DNA of 64,000 nt from Streptomyces nitrosporeus (GCF_008704555.1 NZ_CP023702.1:2852001-2916000); one strand, 5' to 3'; counted from the first letter of the stretch, positions 18,341-27,896 are shown. The notes: generated by a model not told the origin, from the letters alone. Numbers and translations: made by a program.

Positions 18341-19291
18341 ATGGGAACGGTTCGGACGGGCGGCCGGGCGGGACGACGGCGTGCGGCGGCGGCCGCCGCC
18401 GGGGTACTCGCCCTCACCGCGCTGACGGCGGGATGCCGGGTGGAGCCCGCCGGGGCGGCGGGCGCCCCCTCCACGCCACCGGCCCCCTCGGCACCGGCGG
18501 CCCCCTCCGAGGACGCCGGGTCCGGCGAGGGGGAGAGTGCCGTCCCCGGCCCCCCGGCCTCCTCCCGGCCGCCCTCGCCCGAACCGCCCGAACCGTCCGC
18601 ACCCGCAGCCCCGGACAGCGCCTCGCCCTCGGCGCCGGAGCCCACGCCCACGCCCGTGGCGAAGACCCTGATGAAGACCGGCGACAGCAGCGAGCGGGTC
18701 CGCGAACTCCAGGCACGCCTGCGGCAGATCGGCCACTTCGACCGCGGCCCCACCGGGTACTACGGCACCACCACCGAGGCGTCCGTCCGGTCCTTCCAGG
18801 CCAAGCGCGCGCTGCCCTCCACCGGCAGGACCGACACCGTGACCTGGGAACGGCTCCTGGGCATGACCCGGAAGCCGTCCGCCGACGAGCTCCGCCCGCC
18901 GACCGAACGGGAGCCGTCGAAGCCGGACCCGCGGTGCCTGGAGGGCCGGGTGCTGTGCATCAGCAAGAGCAGCCGCACACTGGTGTGGATGATCGACGGG
19001 CGGGCCGTCTCGGCGATGGACGTCCGTTTCGGCTCGGAGTACACCCCGACCCGCGAGGGCACCTTCTCGGTCTACTGGAAGTCGCGCCACCACGTGTCCA
19101 CGCTCTACGACTCCCCCATGCCCTACGCCATGTTCTTCAGCGGGGGCCAGGCGGTGCACTACTCCTCGGACTTCGCGGCCCGCGGCTACGCGGGCGCCTC
19201 CCACGGATGTGTGAACGTCCGCGACGAGGCGAAGATCGCGGCGCTCTACGCCCAGGTGAAGGACGGCGACAAGGTCGTCGTCTACAAGTAG
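18341..19291 (+). CDS. lipoprotein L,D-transpeptidase with peptidoglycan-binding domain
   Basis: A 316-residue exported protein. It starts with Arg-rich residues and a hydrophobic stretch ending in LTALTAGC, a lipobox with Cys near residue 32. A Pro/Ala/Ser linker of about 70 residues follows. A PG_binding_1 domain (SERVRELQARLRQIGHFDRG, VRSFQAKRALPSTG) covers ~105-165. The C-terminal YkuD domain ends with YAGASHGCVNVRDEA, keeping the His-Gly-Cys catalytic motif. It forms 3-3 cross-links in peptidoglycan at the outer face of the membrane. ATG at 18341 follows GGGGGCCGAGG. It is divergent from the mutase gene. Confidence 0.9.
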   Translation: MGTVRTGGRAGRRRAAAAAAGVLALTALTAGCRVEPAGAAGAPSTPPAPSAPAAPSEDAGSGEGESAVPGPPASSRPPSPEPPEPSAPAAPDSASPSAPEPTPTPVAKTLMKTGDSSERVRELQARLRQIGHFDRGPTGYYGTTTEASVRSFQAKRALPSTGRTDTVTWERLLGMTRKPSADELRPPTEREPSKPDPRCLEGRVLCISKSSRTLVWMIDGRAVSAMDVRFGSEYTPTREGTFSVYWKSRHHVSTLYDSPMPYAMFFSGGQAVHYSSDFAARGYAGASHGCVNVRDEAKIAALYAQVKDGDKVVVYK

Positions 19292-19509
19292 GCCGCCCGC
19301 CCCGGCGGGCCGGCCGTGAGGGGCGCGGACGGGACCGGGGGAACGTGTCCCGCCCGCGCCATGTGCGCCGAGCCGAAGGTACGGGGGGAACCCCGGCTCT
19401 CTCGCGCGGCCGATGACCAGTCGGCACTCAGTACTGCGTCCCCGGGCCGAAAAGTGTCACACCTGCCGCTCCGCCCTCCCGTATGCCCAGGTCAGCGCGG
19501 TGTTGTCGG

Positions 19510-20571
19510 CTACGCGGAAGGGGCGGACCCGGTCGGCCGCGGCTCGCCCTCCGCCGCGTCGGCGCCCTCCGCCGAGCCGGTGTCCTCCGCCTCCCCGGTC
19601 CGGAAGGTGAGCGAGGGCAGGGCCTCCTTGCCGCCTTCCTGGGGCTCCTCGTCCGTACCCCCGGGCCCGTCGCCGCCGTTCCCCTTCCCGCCGCCCTTGT
19701 CCCCGCCCCCGCCCAGGAGGTGGTCGCAGAACCGTTCCACGTTCTTCTCGCCCCGGGCCAGCTCGGCCAGCCTGCGCCTGCTCTCGCCGTCCAGCCGTCC
19801 GGCGCGGTGGTCACGGCAGCCCTGGACCCACTTCCCGTACACGCCGGCGGGGTCCTTCCCGGGCGGGCCCGTGGACGGCTCCGGGGAGTGCCCGGGACCG
19901 TCCCCGCCGGCGCCGTCGCCCCGGCCGCCGTCCCCGGCCCGCTCCCGGTCCACCCCGCCGCCGAAGCCGTCCCGGGGCGACTCCCGTCCGTCCTCACCGG
20001 GGCCGGAGGGGTCCGGATCCGCCGTCGGGGCGGGCGCGTCGGGGGAGCCGGAGGACCGGGCCGAGGGCGGTGCCCCGGGCGGCTTCGCGCGTAGTTCATC
20101 GGGAGTGGCCGCGGCCGACACCGACGAGGCCGGGACCGGGGAGACCCGGTCGCCGAACGGCACGGGCAGCACACCCGTACCCGCCGCGACCGCCACCCCG
20201 CCCAGCGCGCACCCGGCCAGCGAGACGGCCAGACCGTAGCGGAGCGGGCGGCTCCAGCGGGGACGGCGCCGCGCGGGCCCCTGGTGCGGCACACCGATCC
20301 GCACGGTGTGCGCGAGGCTGTCCGGACGCCCGGCACCGGCTGTCCGGGCCGCCCCGGCCCGCCCCGCGGCCGCCTCCCGGAACGCGGCCAGTACGGCTTC
20401 CTCGCCCGGCAGTCCGGCCCCGGGCGGACAGGGTGCGCGCAGCGCGCGCAGCGCGGCCTCCAGCTCCCGTGCGCCGGTCAGGCCATGAGCGCCGGCGGGT
20501 TCGGTCCACTCGCCGCGGAGCAAGGCCTCCGCCGCGTCCGCGTCCAGCCACTCGTACCGCTCGTCGGCCAT
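19510..20571 (-). CDS. membrane protein coupled to ECF sigma factor (anti-sigma-like)
   Basis: About 353 residues from the ATG at 20571, which overlaps the sigma factor stop codon (TGATG), so the two are translationally coupled. The N-terminal ~130 residues are cytosolic and helical (DERYEWLDADAAEALLRGEW, ELEAALRALRAP). One membrane segment follows (YGLAVSLAGCALGGVAVAAGTGVLPV). The remaining ~180 residues are an extracytoplasmic Pro/Gly/Asp-rich region with a YGKWVQGCRDHRAGRLDG stretch. The topology and gene pairing are those of an anti-sigma factor, but no zinc HxxxCxxC motif is visible, so the role is inferred from context only. Confidence 0.7.
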   Translation of the reverse strand: MADERYEWLDADAAEALLRGEWTEPAGAHGLTGARELEAALRALRAPCPPGAGLPGEEAVLAAFREAAAGRAGAARTAGAGRPDSLAHTVRIGVPHQGPARRRPRWSRPLRYGLAVSLAGCALGGVAVAAGTGVLPVPFGDRVSPVPASSVSAAATPDELRAKPPGAPPSARSSGSPDAPAPTADPDPSGPGEDGRESPRDGFGGGVDRERAGDGGRGDGAGGDGPGHSPEPSTGPPGKDPAGVYGKWVQGCRDHRAGRLDGESRRRLAELARGEKNVERFCDHLLGGGGDKGGGKGNGGDGPGGTDEEPQEGGKEALPSLTFRTGEAEDTGSAEGADAAEGEPRPTGSAPSA

Positions 20572-21278
20572 CACATGTCCCTCTGCGTCCACGCACGCGA
20601 ATGCGTCACACCGGCGGGCGCCGTCGCGCCGTCGTGCGCGAGGCGCTGCGCGGGTACGGCACCGAGCCCCGCGCCCCGCTCCAGGACCCCGTCGTCCGGG
20701 GCGCCGGACCGGCCGCCCGCGGGACCGCCGTCCGCCCCCACCAGTTCCGCCAGCCGCTTCAGTCCGCGATGGGCGGCCGTGCGCACCGCGCCGGGCCGCT
20801 TGCCCAGCGTCCGTGCCGCGCTCTTGGCGTCCAGACCGACGACGACCCGCAGCACGACGGCCTCCGCCTGGTCCTGCGGGAGCTGGGATATGAGGTCCAG
20901 GGTGCGGCCGGTGGCGAGCGCCTCCAGCGCCTCGCCCGCCGTGTCCGACTCGGCGGCCCGGCCCGCCAGTTCGCTCTCGTCGCCGCCGATCGCCGGACGC
21001 CTGCCCCGCATCCGGATGTGGTCCAGCGAGCGGTTACGGGCTATCCGGGCCGTCCAGCCCCGGAAGCGGTCGGCGTCCCCGCTGAAGCCGCCCAGGTCCC
21101 GCGTTATCTGGAGCCATGACTCGGAGGCCACGTCCTCGGCGTCCGGTTCGCCCACCAGCGTCCGTATGTACCCCAACAGCCGTGGATGCACGGCGCGGTA
21201 CACAGTACGGAAGGCGTCCTCGTCCCCGTCCTGCGCCGCGAGCACCGCGGCGGTCAGCTCCGCGTCGTCCCCCAGCAC
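20571..21278 (-). CDS. ECF-type RNA polymerase sigma factor
   Basis: About 235 residues from the GTG at 21278 (GAGGGA close upstream). Sigma region 2 is seen in FRTVYRAVHPRLLGYIRTLVG, EDVASESWLQITRDL and RFRGWTARIARNRSLDHIRMRGRRP. Region 4 is seen in LISQLPQDQAEAVVLRVVVGLDAKSAARTLGKRPGAVRTAAHRGLKRLAE. A short tail of no clear fold follows. It is coupled to the downstream membrane protein. The signal it answers cannot be read from the sequence. Confidence 0.9.
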   Translation of the reverse strand: MLGDDAELTAAVLAAQDGDEDAFRTVYRAVHPRLLGYIRTLVGEPDAEDVASESWLQITRDLGGFSGDADRFRGWTARIARNRSLDHIRMRGRRPAIGGDESELAGRAAESDTAGEALEALATGRTLDLISQLPQDQAEAVVLRVVVGLDAKSAARTLGKRPGAVRTAAHRGLKRLAELVGADGGPAGGRSGAPDDGVLERGAGLGAVPAQRLAHDGATAPAGVTHSRAWTQRDM

Positions 21279-21935
21279 TCCCTCAACCCGCCCTGCCGAT
21301 CCGAATCGCGGCTGGTCACCACCGCCACGCCACTGTGCGCGACTCAGCACGCTACGTGCTCGGACAGCACCCCGTCCATGACTTGTACAACACGCAACCG
21401 TCTCCTGACGCAGTGCGGTGTGACAGAAAACGCACCCGTGGCGCTGAGAGGAGTACGGGGCCGCCCAGCGGTTCCGTGAAAGACGGCCGGGGCCTCTCCT
21501 GTGGGGGGTGGCGGCCCCGGTCGTCGCTTCTCCGTGTGCCGCGCCGCCCTGCGGCTGTACGACCGCGCGTCCAGGCCGCCTGTGACCTCGCCGTGCCGCC
21601 GACCGTGCGTGCGGAACCGGCCGGGCGGCCGCGAGCTCTTCCCGGTGCTCCGCCACCGCGCAGCCGCCTGGCCGGCGTCCGGGCGCACCTCGGGCGTCCC
21701 GGCCCCCTCGCGTCCGGGGAGAAGCGCCGTGCCCGCCGGGGCGACGGCCGGCCGGGCGCCCCCGGATACGCCCGGCACCCTGCCCTGGCCCGCCGGCCCC
21801 CGCTCCGTGCAGGAGCCTCGGGCGAGGGCCGCCCGGGGACCGGCCGCGAGGTCCGTCCCCGGGCGTGTCAGGGCCTCGGGTGCGAGGAGAGCGCTCGCCG
21901 CCGCTCTCCGGCCGGCACGGCGGACCGGGCCCCGG
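21279..21935. other. 657-base spacer, no gene supported
   Basis: The spacer lies between the sigma factor start and the glutathione peroxidase end. A local AT-rich patch at about 21360-21440 probably carries the sigma factor promoter, but I could not place -35/-10 boxes with confidence. Open frames here on both strands have codon use unlike the neighbours and no recognisable domain. The stretch is also the left flank of the pactamycin-type cluster. Confidence 0.5.
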
Positions 21936-22424
21936 TCAGGCCGGCAGCAGTGCTTCGATCCTGTCGGTGACCTCGGGGGTGCCCGGCTTGACGCCGGAAC
22001 GGATACGGTGCGCCACCTGGCCGTCGGGCGACACGAGGAACTTCTCGAAATTCCACTCGACGTCCCCGGCCACCCCGTGCTCGTCGGGGGCGGTGGTGAG
22101 GAACTCGTAGACCGGATGCCGTCCGGGGCCGTTGACGTCCACCTTCTCCAGGAGGGGGAAGGTGACGTCATAGGTGGCCGAGCAGAACGCCCGGATCTCC
22201 TCAGGGGTGCCAGGCTCCTGCTCGCCGAACTGGTTGCAGGGAAAGCCCAGGACGGTGAAGCCCCGGGCGCCGTAGCGCCGGTGCAGCTCCTCGAGTGCCG
22301 CGTACTGCGGTGTGCGCCCGCACTGCGAGGCCACGTTGACCACGAGCAGGACCTTCCCCCGGTAAGGGCTCAGGTCACCGGGCTCACCCTCGAGTGTGCG
22401 TACGGGTATGTCGTACAGGGACAT
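21936..22424 (-). CDS. glutathione peroxidase-family protein
   Basis: A 162-residue thioredoxin-fold peroxidase. The catalytic segment is VNVASQCGRTPQYAALEEL with Cys (not selenocysteine). The conserved Gln is in FPCNQFGEQEPGT and the Trp/Asn pair in EWNFEKFLVSPDG. Such bacterial forms usually use thioredoxin. The ATG at 22424 (MSLYDIPV) is 37 bases after the stop of the ptmA homologue on the same strand, so it may be the last gene of the ptmB-ptmA transcript. Whether it belongs to the cluster (oxidative protection) or marks its edge is open. Confidence 0.9.
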   Translation of the reverse strand: MSLYDIPVRTLEGEPGDLSPYRGKVLLVVNVASQCGRTPQYAALEELHRRYGARGFTVLGFPCNQFGEQEPGTPEEIRAFCSATYDVTFPLLEKVDVNGPGRHPVYEFLTTAPDEHGVAGDVEWNFEKFLVSPDGQVAHRIRSGVKPGTPEVTDRIEALLPA

Positions 22425-22461
22425 GCTGGTGTGTCGCTCCACTCCTGTCGGCGGTACTCAC

Positions 22462-23661
22462 TCAGTCGGCTCGGACGATGCCCTCGTAGGTCTTGCGGAA
22501 GGCGGTGACGACGGCGTCGACGTCCTCTTCGGTCATGGCGGCACCCAGCCCGATGGTGACGGAGCGGCCGAGGAGCCCTTCGCTCGTCCGGTACCGCGGG
22601 GGGCGGTCCCACTCCACGCCCCAGGGTGTACGCCCCTCCCGTACCGCGCGGTTGGCCGTGACCGGCTGCCCCTGGTACATGGTGTGCGCCGGGATGCCGG
22701 CGTCGTTCAGGCCGGTGACGAAGGCGCGCGCCTGGAGCCGGGAGTCCAGGAACAACGTGAGGTCGCCGCCCGATCCCTCCTCGTCCGGCAGCCGCCTCCA
22801 GTGGACCGACAGGTCGGCGGTCTCGCTCCGCACGTGGCGCGCCACGTCGCGCAGCCGCCGGCACATGGGGACGAGGCGGGGGAGCTGCGCGCACAGGATG
22901 GCCGCGGTCAGCTCCGTCATGCGCTGGTTGGCGCCGATGAACGGCGGTGTGTCGCCTGCCCCCCGCGTCATGCCCTTGGAGGTGGTGAACTGGCCGCCCT
23001 GGTCCTGGTACCGGGCCACCCGGTCGTACACATCGGCATCGGTCACGGTGACCGCGCCGCCCTCGCCGGCGGTGATGTTCTTGTCGAGCTGGAAGCTGAA
23101 GGCACCCGCGTCACCGAGGCTGCCGACGGGCCGTCCCCCGTAGCTGACCCCGGCGGCCTGGGCCGCGTCCTCGATCACCCGCAGTCCGTGCCGGCGCGCC
23201 ACCTCCGTGATCGGCCCCATGTCGGCGGCCACGTTGTTGAGGTGGACCGGCATCACGCCCCAGGTCCGCTCGGTGATCAGCTCCTCGATCCTCGCGGGGT
23301 CCAGGGTCAGCGAGTCGTCGACCTCGGCGAAGACGGGGACGCCGCGGGCCCCGACGACGGCGCTGACACTGCCGACGAAGGTCACGGCGGGAACGATCAC
23401 CTCCGCCTGTGCCGGGATCCCGAGCCCGACCATCGCGGAGGTGAGCGCGGCGGTGCCGGATGTCACGGCGACCGTGTGCGGGACGCCCGCCATCTCGGAG
23501 AAAGCGGTCTCGAACGCGTCCGTCCGGTGGAGCAGGTCCGGCCCGTAGTACCGGAACAGGGACCGCGACCGGATGACCTCCACGGCGGCGGCTTCCTCCT
23601 CCTCCCCCCACAGCGCGAGGGCCCGCCAGGGCTCGTACCGCATCTTCGGCTCGTCGCTCAC
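22462..23661 (-). CDS. ptmA: DegT/DnrJ/EryC1-type aminotransferase, PtmA homologue
   Basis: A 399-residue PLP-dependent sugar/cyclitol aminotransferase. The cofactor Lys is near residue 194 in AFSFQLDKNITAGEGGAV. TSGTAALTSAMVGLGI forms the phosphate site and VIEDAAQAAG carries the Asp to the PLP nitrogen. GTG at 23661 overlaps the ptmB-homologue stop (GTGA), so the two are coupled. In pactamycin this position holds PtmA, thought to introduce an amino group on the cyclopentitol. The exact ketone substrate is inferred from the published pathway, not from the sequence. Confidence 0.85.
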   Translation of the reverse strand: MSDEPKMRYEPWRALALWGEEEEAAAVEVIRSRSLFRYYGPDLLHRTDAFETAFSEMAGVPHTVAVTSGTAALTSAMVGLGIPAQAEVIVPAVTFVGSVSAVVGARGVPVFAEVDDSLTLDPARIEELITERTWGVMPVHLNNVAADMGPITEVARRHGLRVIEDAAQAAGVSYGGRPVGSLGDAGAFSFQLDKNITAGEGGAVTVTDADVYDRVARYQDQGGQFTTSKGMTRGAGDTPPFIGANQRMTELTAAILCAQLPRLVPMCRRLRDVARHVRSETADLSVHWRRLPDEEGSGGDLTLFLDSRLQARAFVTGLNDAGIPAHTMYQGQPVTANRAVREGRTPWGVEWDRPPRYRTSEGLLGRSVTIGLGAAMTEEDVDAVVTAFRKTYEGIVRAD

Positions 23662-25364
23662 TCCACCGTCTCCGTCACCGAGTCGAGGTCCGCCGCACTG
23701 TGGGCCACCACGAAGTCCTCCAGGAAGAGGTAGTCGAGCCGGCTCTTCCCGTAGAAGCGCAGCGCTTCCTCGGGGGTCTCGACGATGGGCTCACCGCGGT
23801 CGTTGAACGAGGTGTTGAGCACGACGGGCACGGAGGTGAGCTCCTCGAACCGTTCCACCAGTTCGTAGAAGACGCCGTTCGCCTCCGGTGTCAGCGTCTG
23901 GACCCGCGCCGTGCCGTCGACGTGGGTGATGGCCGGCACCTCCTGCTGCTTCTCCTCCCGCACCGGCGCCACGATCAGCATGTACGGGGACTCGATGTCG
24001 AGGTCGAAGTACTCGGAGGCCCGGTGGGCCAGGACGGCGGGGGCGAACGGCCGGAACGCCTCGCGGTGTTTGACCTTGCTGTTGAGGATGTCCTTCATCT
24101 CCGCGCGGCGGGGGTCCGCGAGGATGCTGCGGTGCCCCAGGGCGCGCGGCCCGAACTCGGAGCCTCCGGTGAACCAGCCTATGAGCGCGCCCTGCGGGAG
24201 GAGTCCGGCCGCCAGCCTGGCCGGCCGCTCCACCCGCCGGTAGGGCAGCCCGGAGGCGTCGAGGGCGGTCTGGATCTCCTCCGTGCTGTACGAACGGCCG
24301 AGATAGCTGTGGCGCTGGGGCCGCGGAGCCGATTTCGGGGCCTTCGGGCCGCGCGGCCGCGGCTGCTCGCCGAGGACGTGGTAGCCGTAGTACGCGCAGC
24401 CGACCGCACAGCCGTTGTCACCCGCGGCGGGCTGGGCGAAGACCTCGGTGAACGGGGTGTTCCGGAGTATCTTCCCGTTCGCGACCGAGTTGAGGACGAC
24501 ACCGCCGGCCAGGCAGATGCGGGAGAGCCCGGTCTCGGCGTGCAGCCAGTTGGCGGCGTGCAGCACAGCGGTCTCCAGCAGGTCCTGGGCGGCCCAGGCG
24601 AGGTCGGCGCCGCGTGCGAAGCGCTCCTCGCCCTCGAGTCCGTCCAGGGCGTGCTCGACGAAGTCGAGCAGTCCGCCGTCCTTCAGGTGCAGCGTGTACT
24701 TGCCCTCCGGCTGGAGATCGAGGTAGCGGCGGAACACCGTCCGGTAGCGGTCGGTGCCGTAAGGCGCGAGGCCCATGGTCTTGCCGTCCTCGGTCAGGTA
24801 CCAGGCGCCCTCCTCGTAGAGGGTGAAGCCGATGGCCTTGCTGACCGCCTTGTACATGAAGCCCAGCGAGTGGTCGCTGTCACCGGCCTGGTAGACCTTG
24901 GCCTCCCGCAGGCCGTCGGTGCTCCAGTTGGTTCCGTACACCTTCGAGATCTCGGTGATCTCCGTGCCGTTGCCGACCGACATGCTCAGGGTCTCGACGC
25001 CCTGCCCCTCGAACAGGCTGCCGGCGCCGTCGACCACGAGAATCGCGGACTCGGCGAAGGGCGAGGGATAGAAAGCACTCGCGGCATGCGCCATGTGGTG
25101 TCTGATGAGCGTCGTCCGGCTGCGGAAGGAGAAATAGCAGCTGGGCAGGAGGGTGTCGTCCGCGACAATCGCCTCGACGTCACCGAGCCGGACCCCGTGC
25201 GTGTTGAGGCAGTACCGCCAGCACTGGTTCGCCAGGGAATTCACATTGACGGCGTACTTACGTCGTGTCAGCCGTTCCTCTTCGATACCGACAACGATCT
25301 CACCGTTCTCGACGAGACTGGCCGAGAAGTCGTGATTGGAACCACCTAGCCCAAGAGTGAGCAT
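23658..25364 (-). CDS. ptmB: carbamoyltransferase, PtmB homologue
   Basis: A 568-residue carbamoyltransferase of the NodU/CmcH/TobZ family. The N-terminal Kae1-like domain opens LTLGLGGSNHDFSASLVENGE. The metal site IRHHMAHAASAFYPSPF is followed by ILVVDGAGSLFEG and later ICLAGGVVLNSVANGKI. The C-terminal YrdC-like half includes GWFTGGSEFGPRALGHRSILADPR and VPVVLNTSFNDRGEPIV. The ATG at 25364 opens the minus-strand ptmB-ptmA(-gpx) operon. In pactamycin the analogous protein supplies the carbamoyl that becomes the dimethylurea. The family uses carbamoyl phosphate and ATP. Confidence 0.9.
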   Translation of the reverse strand: MLTLGLGGSNHDFSASLVENGEIVVGIEEERLTRRKYAVNVNSLANQCWRYCLNTHGVRLGDVEAIVADDTLLPSCYFSFRSRTTLIRHHMAHAASAFYPSPFAESAILVVDGAGSLFEGQGVETLSMSVGNGTEITEISKVYGTNWSTDGLREAKVYQAGDSDHSLGFMYKAVSKAIGFTLYEEGAWYLTEDGKTMGLAPYGTDRYRTVFRRYLDLQPEGKYTLHLKDGGLLDFVEHALDGLEGEERFARGADLAWAAQDLLETAVLHAANWLHAETGLSRICLAGGVVLNSVANGKILRNTPFTEVFAQPAAGDNGCAVGCAYYGYHVLGEQPRPRGPKAPKSAPRPQRHSYLGRSYSTEEIQTALDASGLPYRRVERPARLAAGLLPQGALIGWFTGGSEFGPRALGHRSILADPRRAEMKDILNSKVKHREAFRPFAPAVLAHRASEYFDLDIESPYMLIVAPVREEKQQEVPAITHVDGTARVQTLTPEANGVFYELVERFEELTSVPVVLNTSFNDRGEPIVETPEEALRFYGKSRLDYLFLEDFVVAHSAADLDSVTETVE

Positions 25365-25523
25365 CCAGCCGTCCTTACTTCCAGGTCAGCCTATTGATTT
25401 GGTGACTACGCATTCGCAGATGCTACATCATTTCTTCCGGTCAACCGACAGACGCATACGAGCCATCCTCCGGCCGGATCGCGTCATATTCCAGCCGTTC
25501 GACAGCACCGTCGGTGGCGTGTA

Positions 25524-25553
25524 TTGACCCTGCGTTAAGGGCGCCCGTAAGCT
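25524..25553 (+). promoter_or_regulatory. candidate promoter of the ptmC-ptmD operon
   Basis: TTGACC (25524-25529) and TAAGCT (25548-25553) separated by 18 bases, a good vegetative-type promoter for Streptomyces. It would leave a leader of about 45 bases before the PtmC ATG at 25607. The 242-base divergent spacer (25365-25606) is noticeably AT-richer than its surroundings and should also hold the ptmB promoter, which I could not place. Confidence 0.55.
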
Positions 25554-25606
25554 CGCCGACGAACGCTGGAGTCATGCGCGAAACGACCTAGGTGTGGAGA
25601 TAGGGT

Positions 25607-26755
25607 ATGGCCCTAAAAACGCAGATTCGTGAAGCGATGTTCGCGCATCGTGACGGGCAGAATCGCCTCAAGCTCCTTATGAACGACATGGTCATCGAGG
25701 AACAGCTGTGCCAGATGCGGTGCACCTACTGCCTCACCGAGGACTTCAATCTCCTGATGGAGGTCCCGGACGCGCGGCTTCGCCTGACCACCGACCGGCG
25801 TGCGGACTGGCACGAGATCCTCGACGCCTACCACCAGCAGGTGGACAGCCCGATCATGCGCCTCAGCGGCGGTGAGTTCTTCTGGCTGAAGGGCTCCACC
25901 GAGTTCGTCGCGGAGTGCAGCGAGAAGTACGAGGTCGTACAGGTCATCACCAACGGCGCCTTCCTGACGCCGGCCCGCCTGGAGGCGCTCGCCGCGCTGG
26001 GCAACGTCCAGCTGTGCCTCTCCCTGGACGGCCACACCCTGGAGATGAACAGGCACCGGCTGCCGCCCAAGCAGCACAAGCTCTTCCCCGTCATCATGCG
26101 GCACCTGGACCACGCCGCACAGCTGGGCATTCCCATCGAGGTCCAGTCGGTGATCACCGACGCGAACGCCACCGGTCAGGCGGACTTCGCCGAGTTCCTG
26201 CTGGAACGTTACGGCCAGGGCGTCATGCTCTACTTCTTCCCCGTCCGCGGCGAGACCAGGGCCAGCCACGCGCCCGAACTCGGTGATCATTTCGCACCGC
26301 TGCTCGAGCGCTACGACGAGCTGTCCACGGTCCTGCCGCCGCGCGCCTTCGTGGAGCACATCGACAACCAGCTGCGCACCGGCGTCCGCACCCTGCGGTG
26401 CTACGCGACGGCCACCATGGTCCAGCTTTTCGGACAGGGAGACGTCTCCGCCTGCCCCTATGCCTGGCTCAAGCCCATGGGAAACATAAAGCAGGGGCCC
26501 GAACTCATCCACGAGCAGTTCGGAAAACACCAGCACTACGATATGTTCATGCAGAACCGGCCCCGTTTCCCCTTCTGCAAGAGCTGCACCGGACCGATAG
26601 ACGTGGTCAATCTCTATCTGTTCGGCGGTATCTCCGAAGAGGAAATCGCGCGCTGCGCACCGTACTCGGGGCCCCGCGCCCTGGAACGGCTGCGGGAACT
26701 GAAATCGGCATTCACCCCGGTCTTCGAGCCGACCGGGGAACCCTCTCCCCACTGA
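25607..26755 (+). CDS. ptmC: radical SAM enzyme with SPASM/twitch-like C-terminus, PtmC homologue
   Basis: A 382-residue radical SAM protein. The [4Fe-4S] motif is in EEQLCQMRCTYCLTEDF (CxxxCxxC, near residues 36-43). MRLSGGEFFWL gives the SAM-binding GGE-like motif. The C-terminal ~120 residues have further Cys in LRCYATA, SACPYAW and FPFCKSCTGP, consistent with an auxiliary iron-sulfur cluster. ATG at 25607 follows GGAGA. In pactamycin PtmC is one of the radical SAM proteins considered for aminocyclopentitol ring formation; the precise reaction is unsettled. It is followed by the methyltransferase gene after 61 bases. Confidence 0.85.
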   Translation: MALKTQIREAMFAHRDGQNRLKLLMNDMVIEEQLCQMRCTYCLTEDFNLLMEVPDARLRLTTDRRADWHEILDAYHQQVDSPIMRLSGGEFFWLKGSTEFVAECSEKYEVVQVITNGAFLTPARLEALAALGNVQLCLSLDGHTLEMNRHRLPPKQHKLFPVIMRHLDHAAQLGIPIEVQSVITDANATGQADFAEFLLERYGQGVMLYFFPVRGETRASHAPELGDHFAPLLERYDELSTVLPPRAFVEHIDNQLRTGVRTLRCYATATMVQLFGQGDVSACPYAWLKPMGNIKQGPELIHEQFGKHQHYDMFMQNRPRFPFCKSCTGPIDVVNLYLFGGISEEEIARCAPYSGPRALERLRELKSAFTPVFEPTGEPSPH

Positions 26756-26816
26756 TCTGATTCCGCGGGCGACAGGGCGCCAGAAAGCCAGAGCACACAA
26801 GACGTCGAGGAGCGTA

Positions 26817-27896
26817 ATGATTTCCGTGGATGGGATTTCCGGCGACGATTTCGCAGGTGCCGGGCTGCAGAGGCTTCGCGGGCTCCCGCAGCACGATCTG
26901 CTCACACTCGCCGGAGACTGGCTCGGCGAACTAGCACCATGGCGGAACGCCGAGACCCTGGCGGCGATCTCCACCACCATGTCCGCCGAGTCCGTCCTCT
27001 CCTCCCTGTTCGTCTTCGGGGAGCGGGTGGCGGAATCCGAGGTCCGCTCGGAGCTCCCCGGTCCGCTGTTCGATCTCCTGCTCCGCGCCGGGGTGCTCTC
27101 CGAGGACTCCGGCAAGGTGTCGGCCGACTACTGCCTGGTCCGCGGGGACGGTATGGCCCTCCTCGCCGCCTGGCGGGCGGCGGGGCGGGACTCCGGATCG
27201 TACGCACCCTGGGTCGGCACCGACTCGATGACCCTGTCCCGGCTCGTGGCGGCCCGCACCGGTGTCCGGTCGGCCCTGGACCTCGGGTGCGGCACCGGCA
27301 TCCTCGGCCTCTCGGCGGCCCGGAACGGCGCCGACGTGCTGTCGGTCGACATCAATCCGGAGTGCACGGCGGCCGCGACGGTCAACGCGCACATCAACGG
27401 TCTCGGAGACCGGCTGACAACCGCCGAGGGGGACATCATGTCCCTGTCCCTCGACGACCGGTTCGACCTCGTCGTCTCCAACCCGCCCTGCCTGCCGCTG
27501 CGTCGCGGCTCGCTCGGCTGGCTGGCCGGTGAAGCCGGGCTCGACGGCCTGGAGTTCTTCTGGGAACTCCTGCGCCAGGTCCCCCGGCTCCTCAGCCAGG
27601 AGGGCGAGGCCCTGCTCCAGGCCGCGGCCTACGGTGACGAGAGCGGACCGTTCTTCATCTCGGAGCTGGAGGCCGAACTGCGGCGTCTGAACGTCTCCGG
27701 GCGGCTGCTGCTGAGGCCGTCCACGCCCCCGCGCTGGCCGGCCTTCGCCCAGCTCGACGAAGACCAGCAGCTCACGGGCCCGCTCGGCGAGGAGGTCCGG
27801 GAGTACGTCACGGGGATCGGCGCCACGCACTACTACGGTTTCGTCCTCTCCACGCGGTCCGGCGGCGAGGGCCTGGAGGTCGGCCGTTTCCAGTGA
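26817..27896 (+). CDS. ptmD: SAM-dependent methyltransferase, PtmD homologue
   Basis: A 359-residue class I methyltransferase. Residues 1-130 form a helical leader. The SAM-binding fold starts with ALDLGCGTGILGLSAARNGADVLSVDINPE, and the catalytic-type motif is VVSNPPCLPLR. An NPP(Y/F/C) motif is typical of enzymes that methylate planar nitrogen (amide, guanidine or base). That fits N-methylation of the carbamoyl urea in pactamycin, the role proposed for PtmD. It would also fit a base or rRNA methyltransferase, worth noting because no self-resistance gene is otherwise obvious. ATG at 26817 behind GAGGAG. Its stop touches the stop of the convergent gene with no spacer. Confidence 0.85.
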   Translation: MISVDGISGDDFAGAGLQRLRGLPQHDLLTLAGDWLGELAPWRNAETLAAISTTMSAESVLSSLFVFGERVAESEVRSELPGPLFDLLLRAGVLSEDSGKVSADYCLVRGDGMALLAAWRAAGRDSGSYAPWVGTDSMTLSRLVAARTGVRSALDLGCGTGILGLSAARNGADVLSVDINPECTAAATVNAHINGLGDRLTTAEGDIMSLSLDDRFDLVVSNPPCLPLRRGSLGWLAGEAGLDGLEFFWELLRQVPRLLSQEGEALLQAAAYGDESGPFFISELEAELRRLNVSGRLLLRPSTPPRWPAFAQLDEDQQLTGPLGEEVREYVTGIGATHYYGFVLSTRSGGEGLEVGRFQ

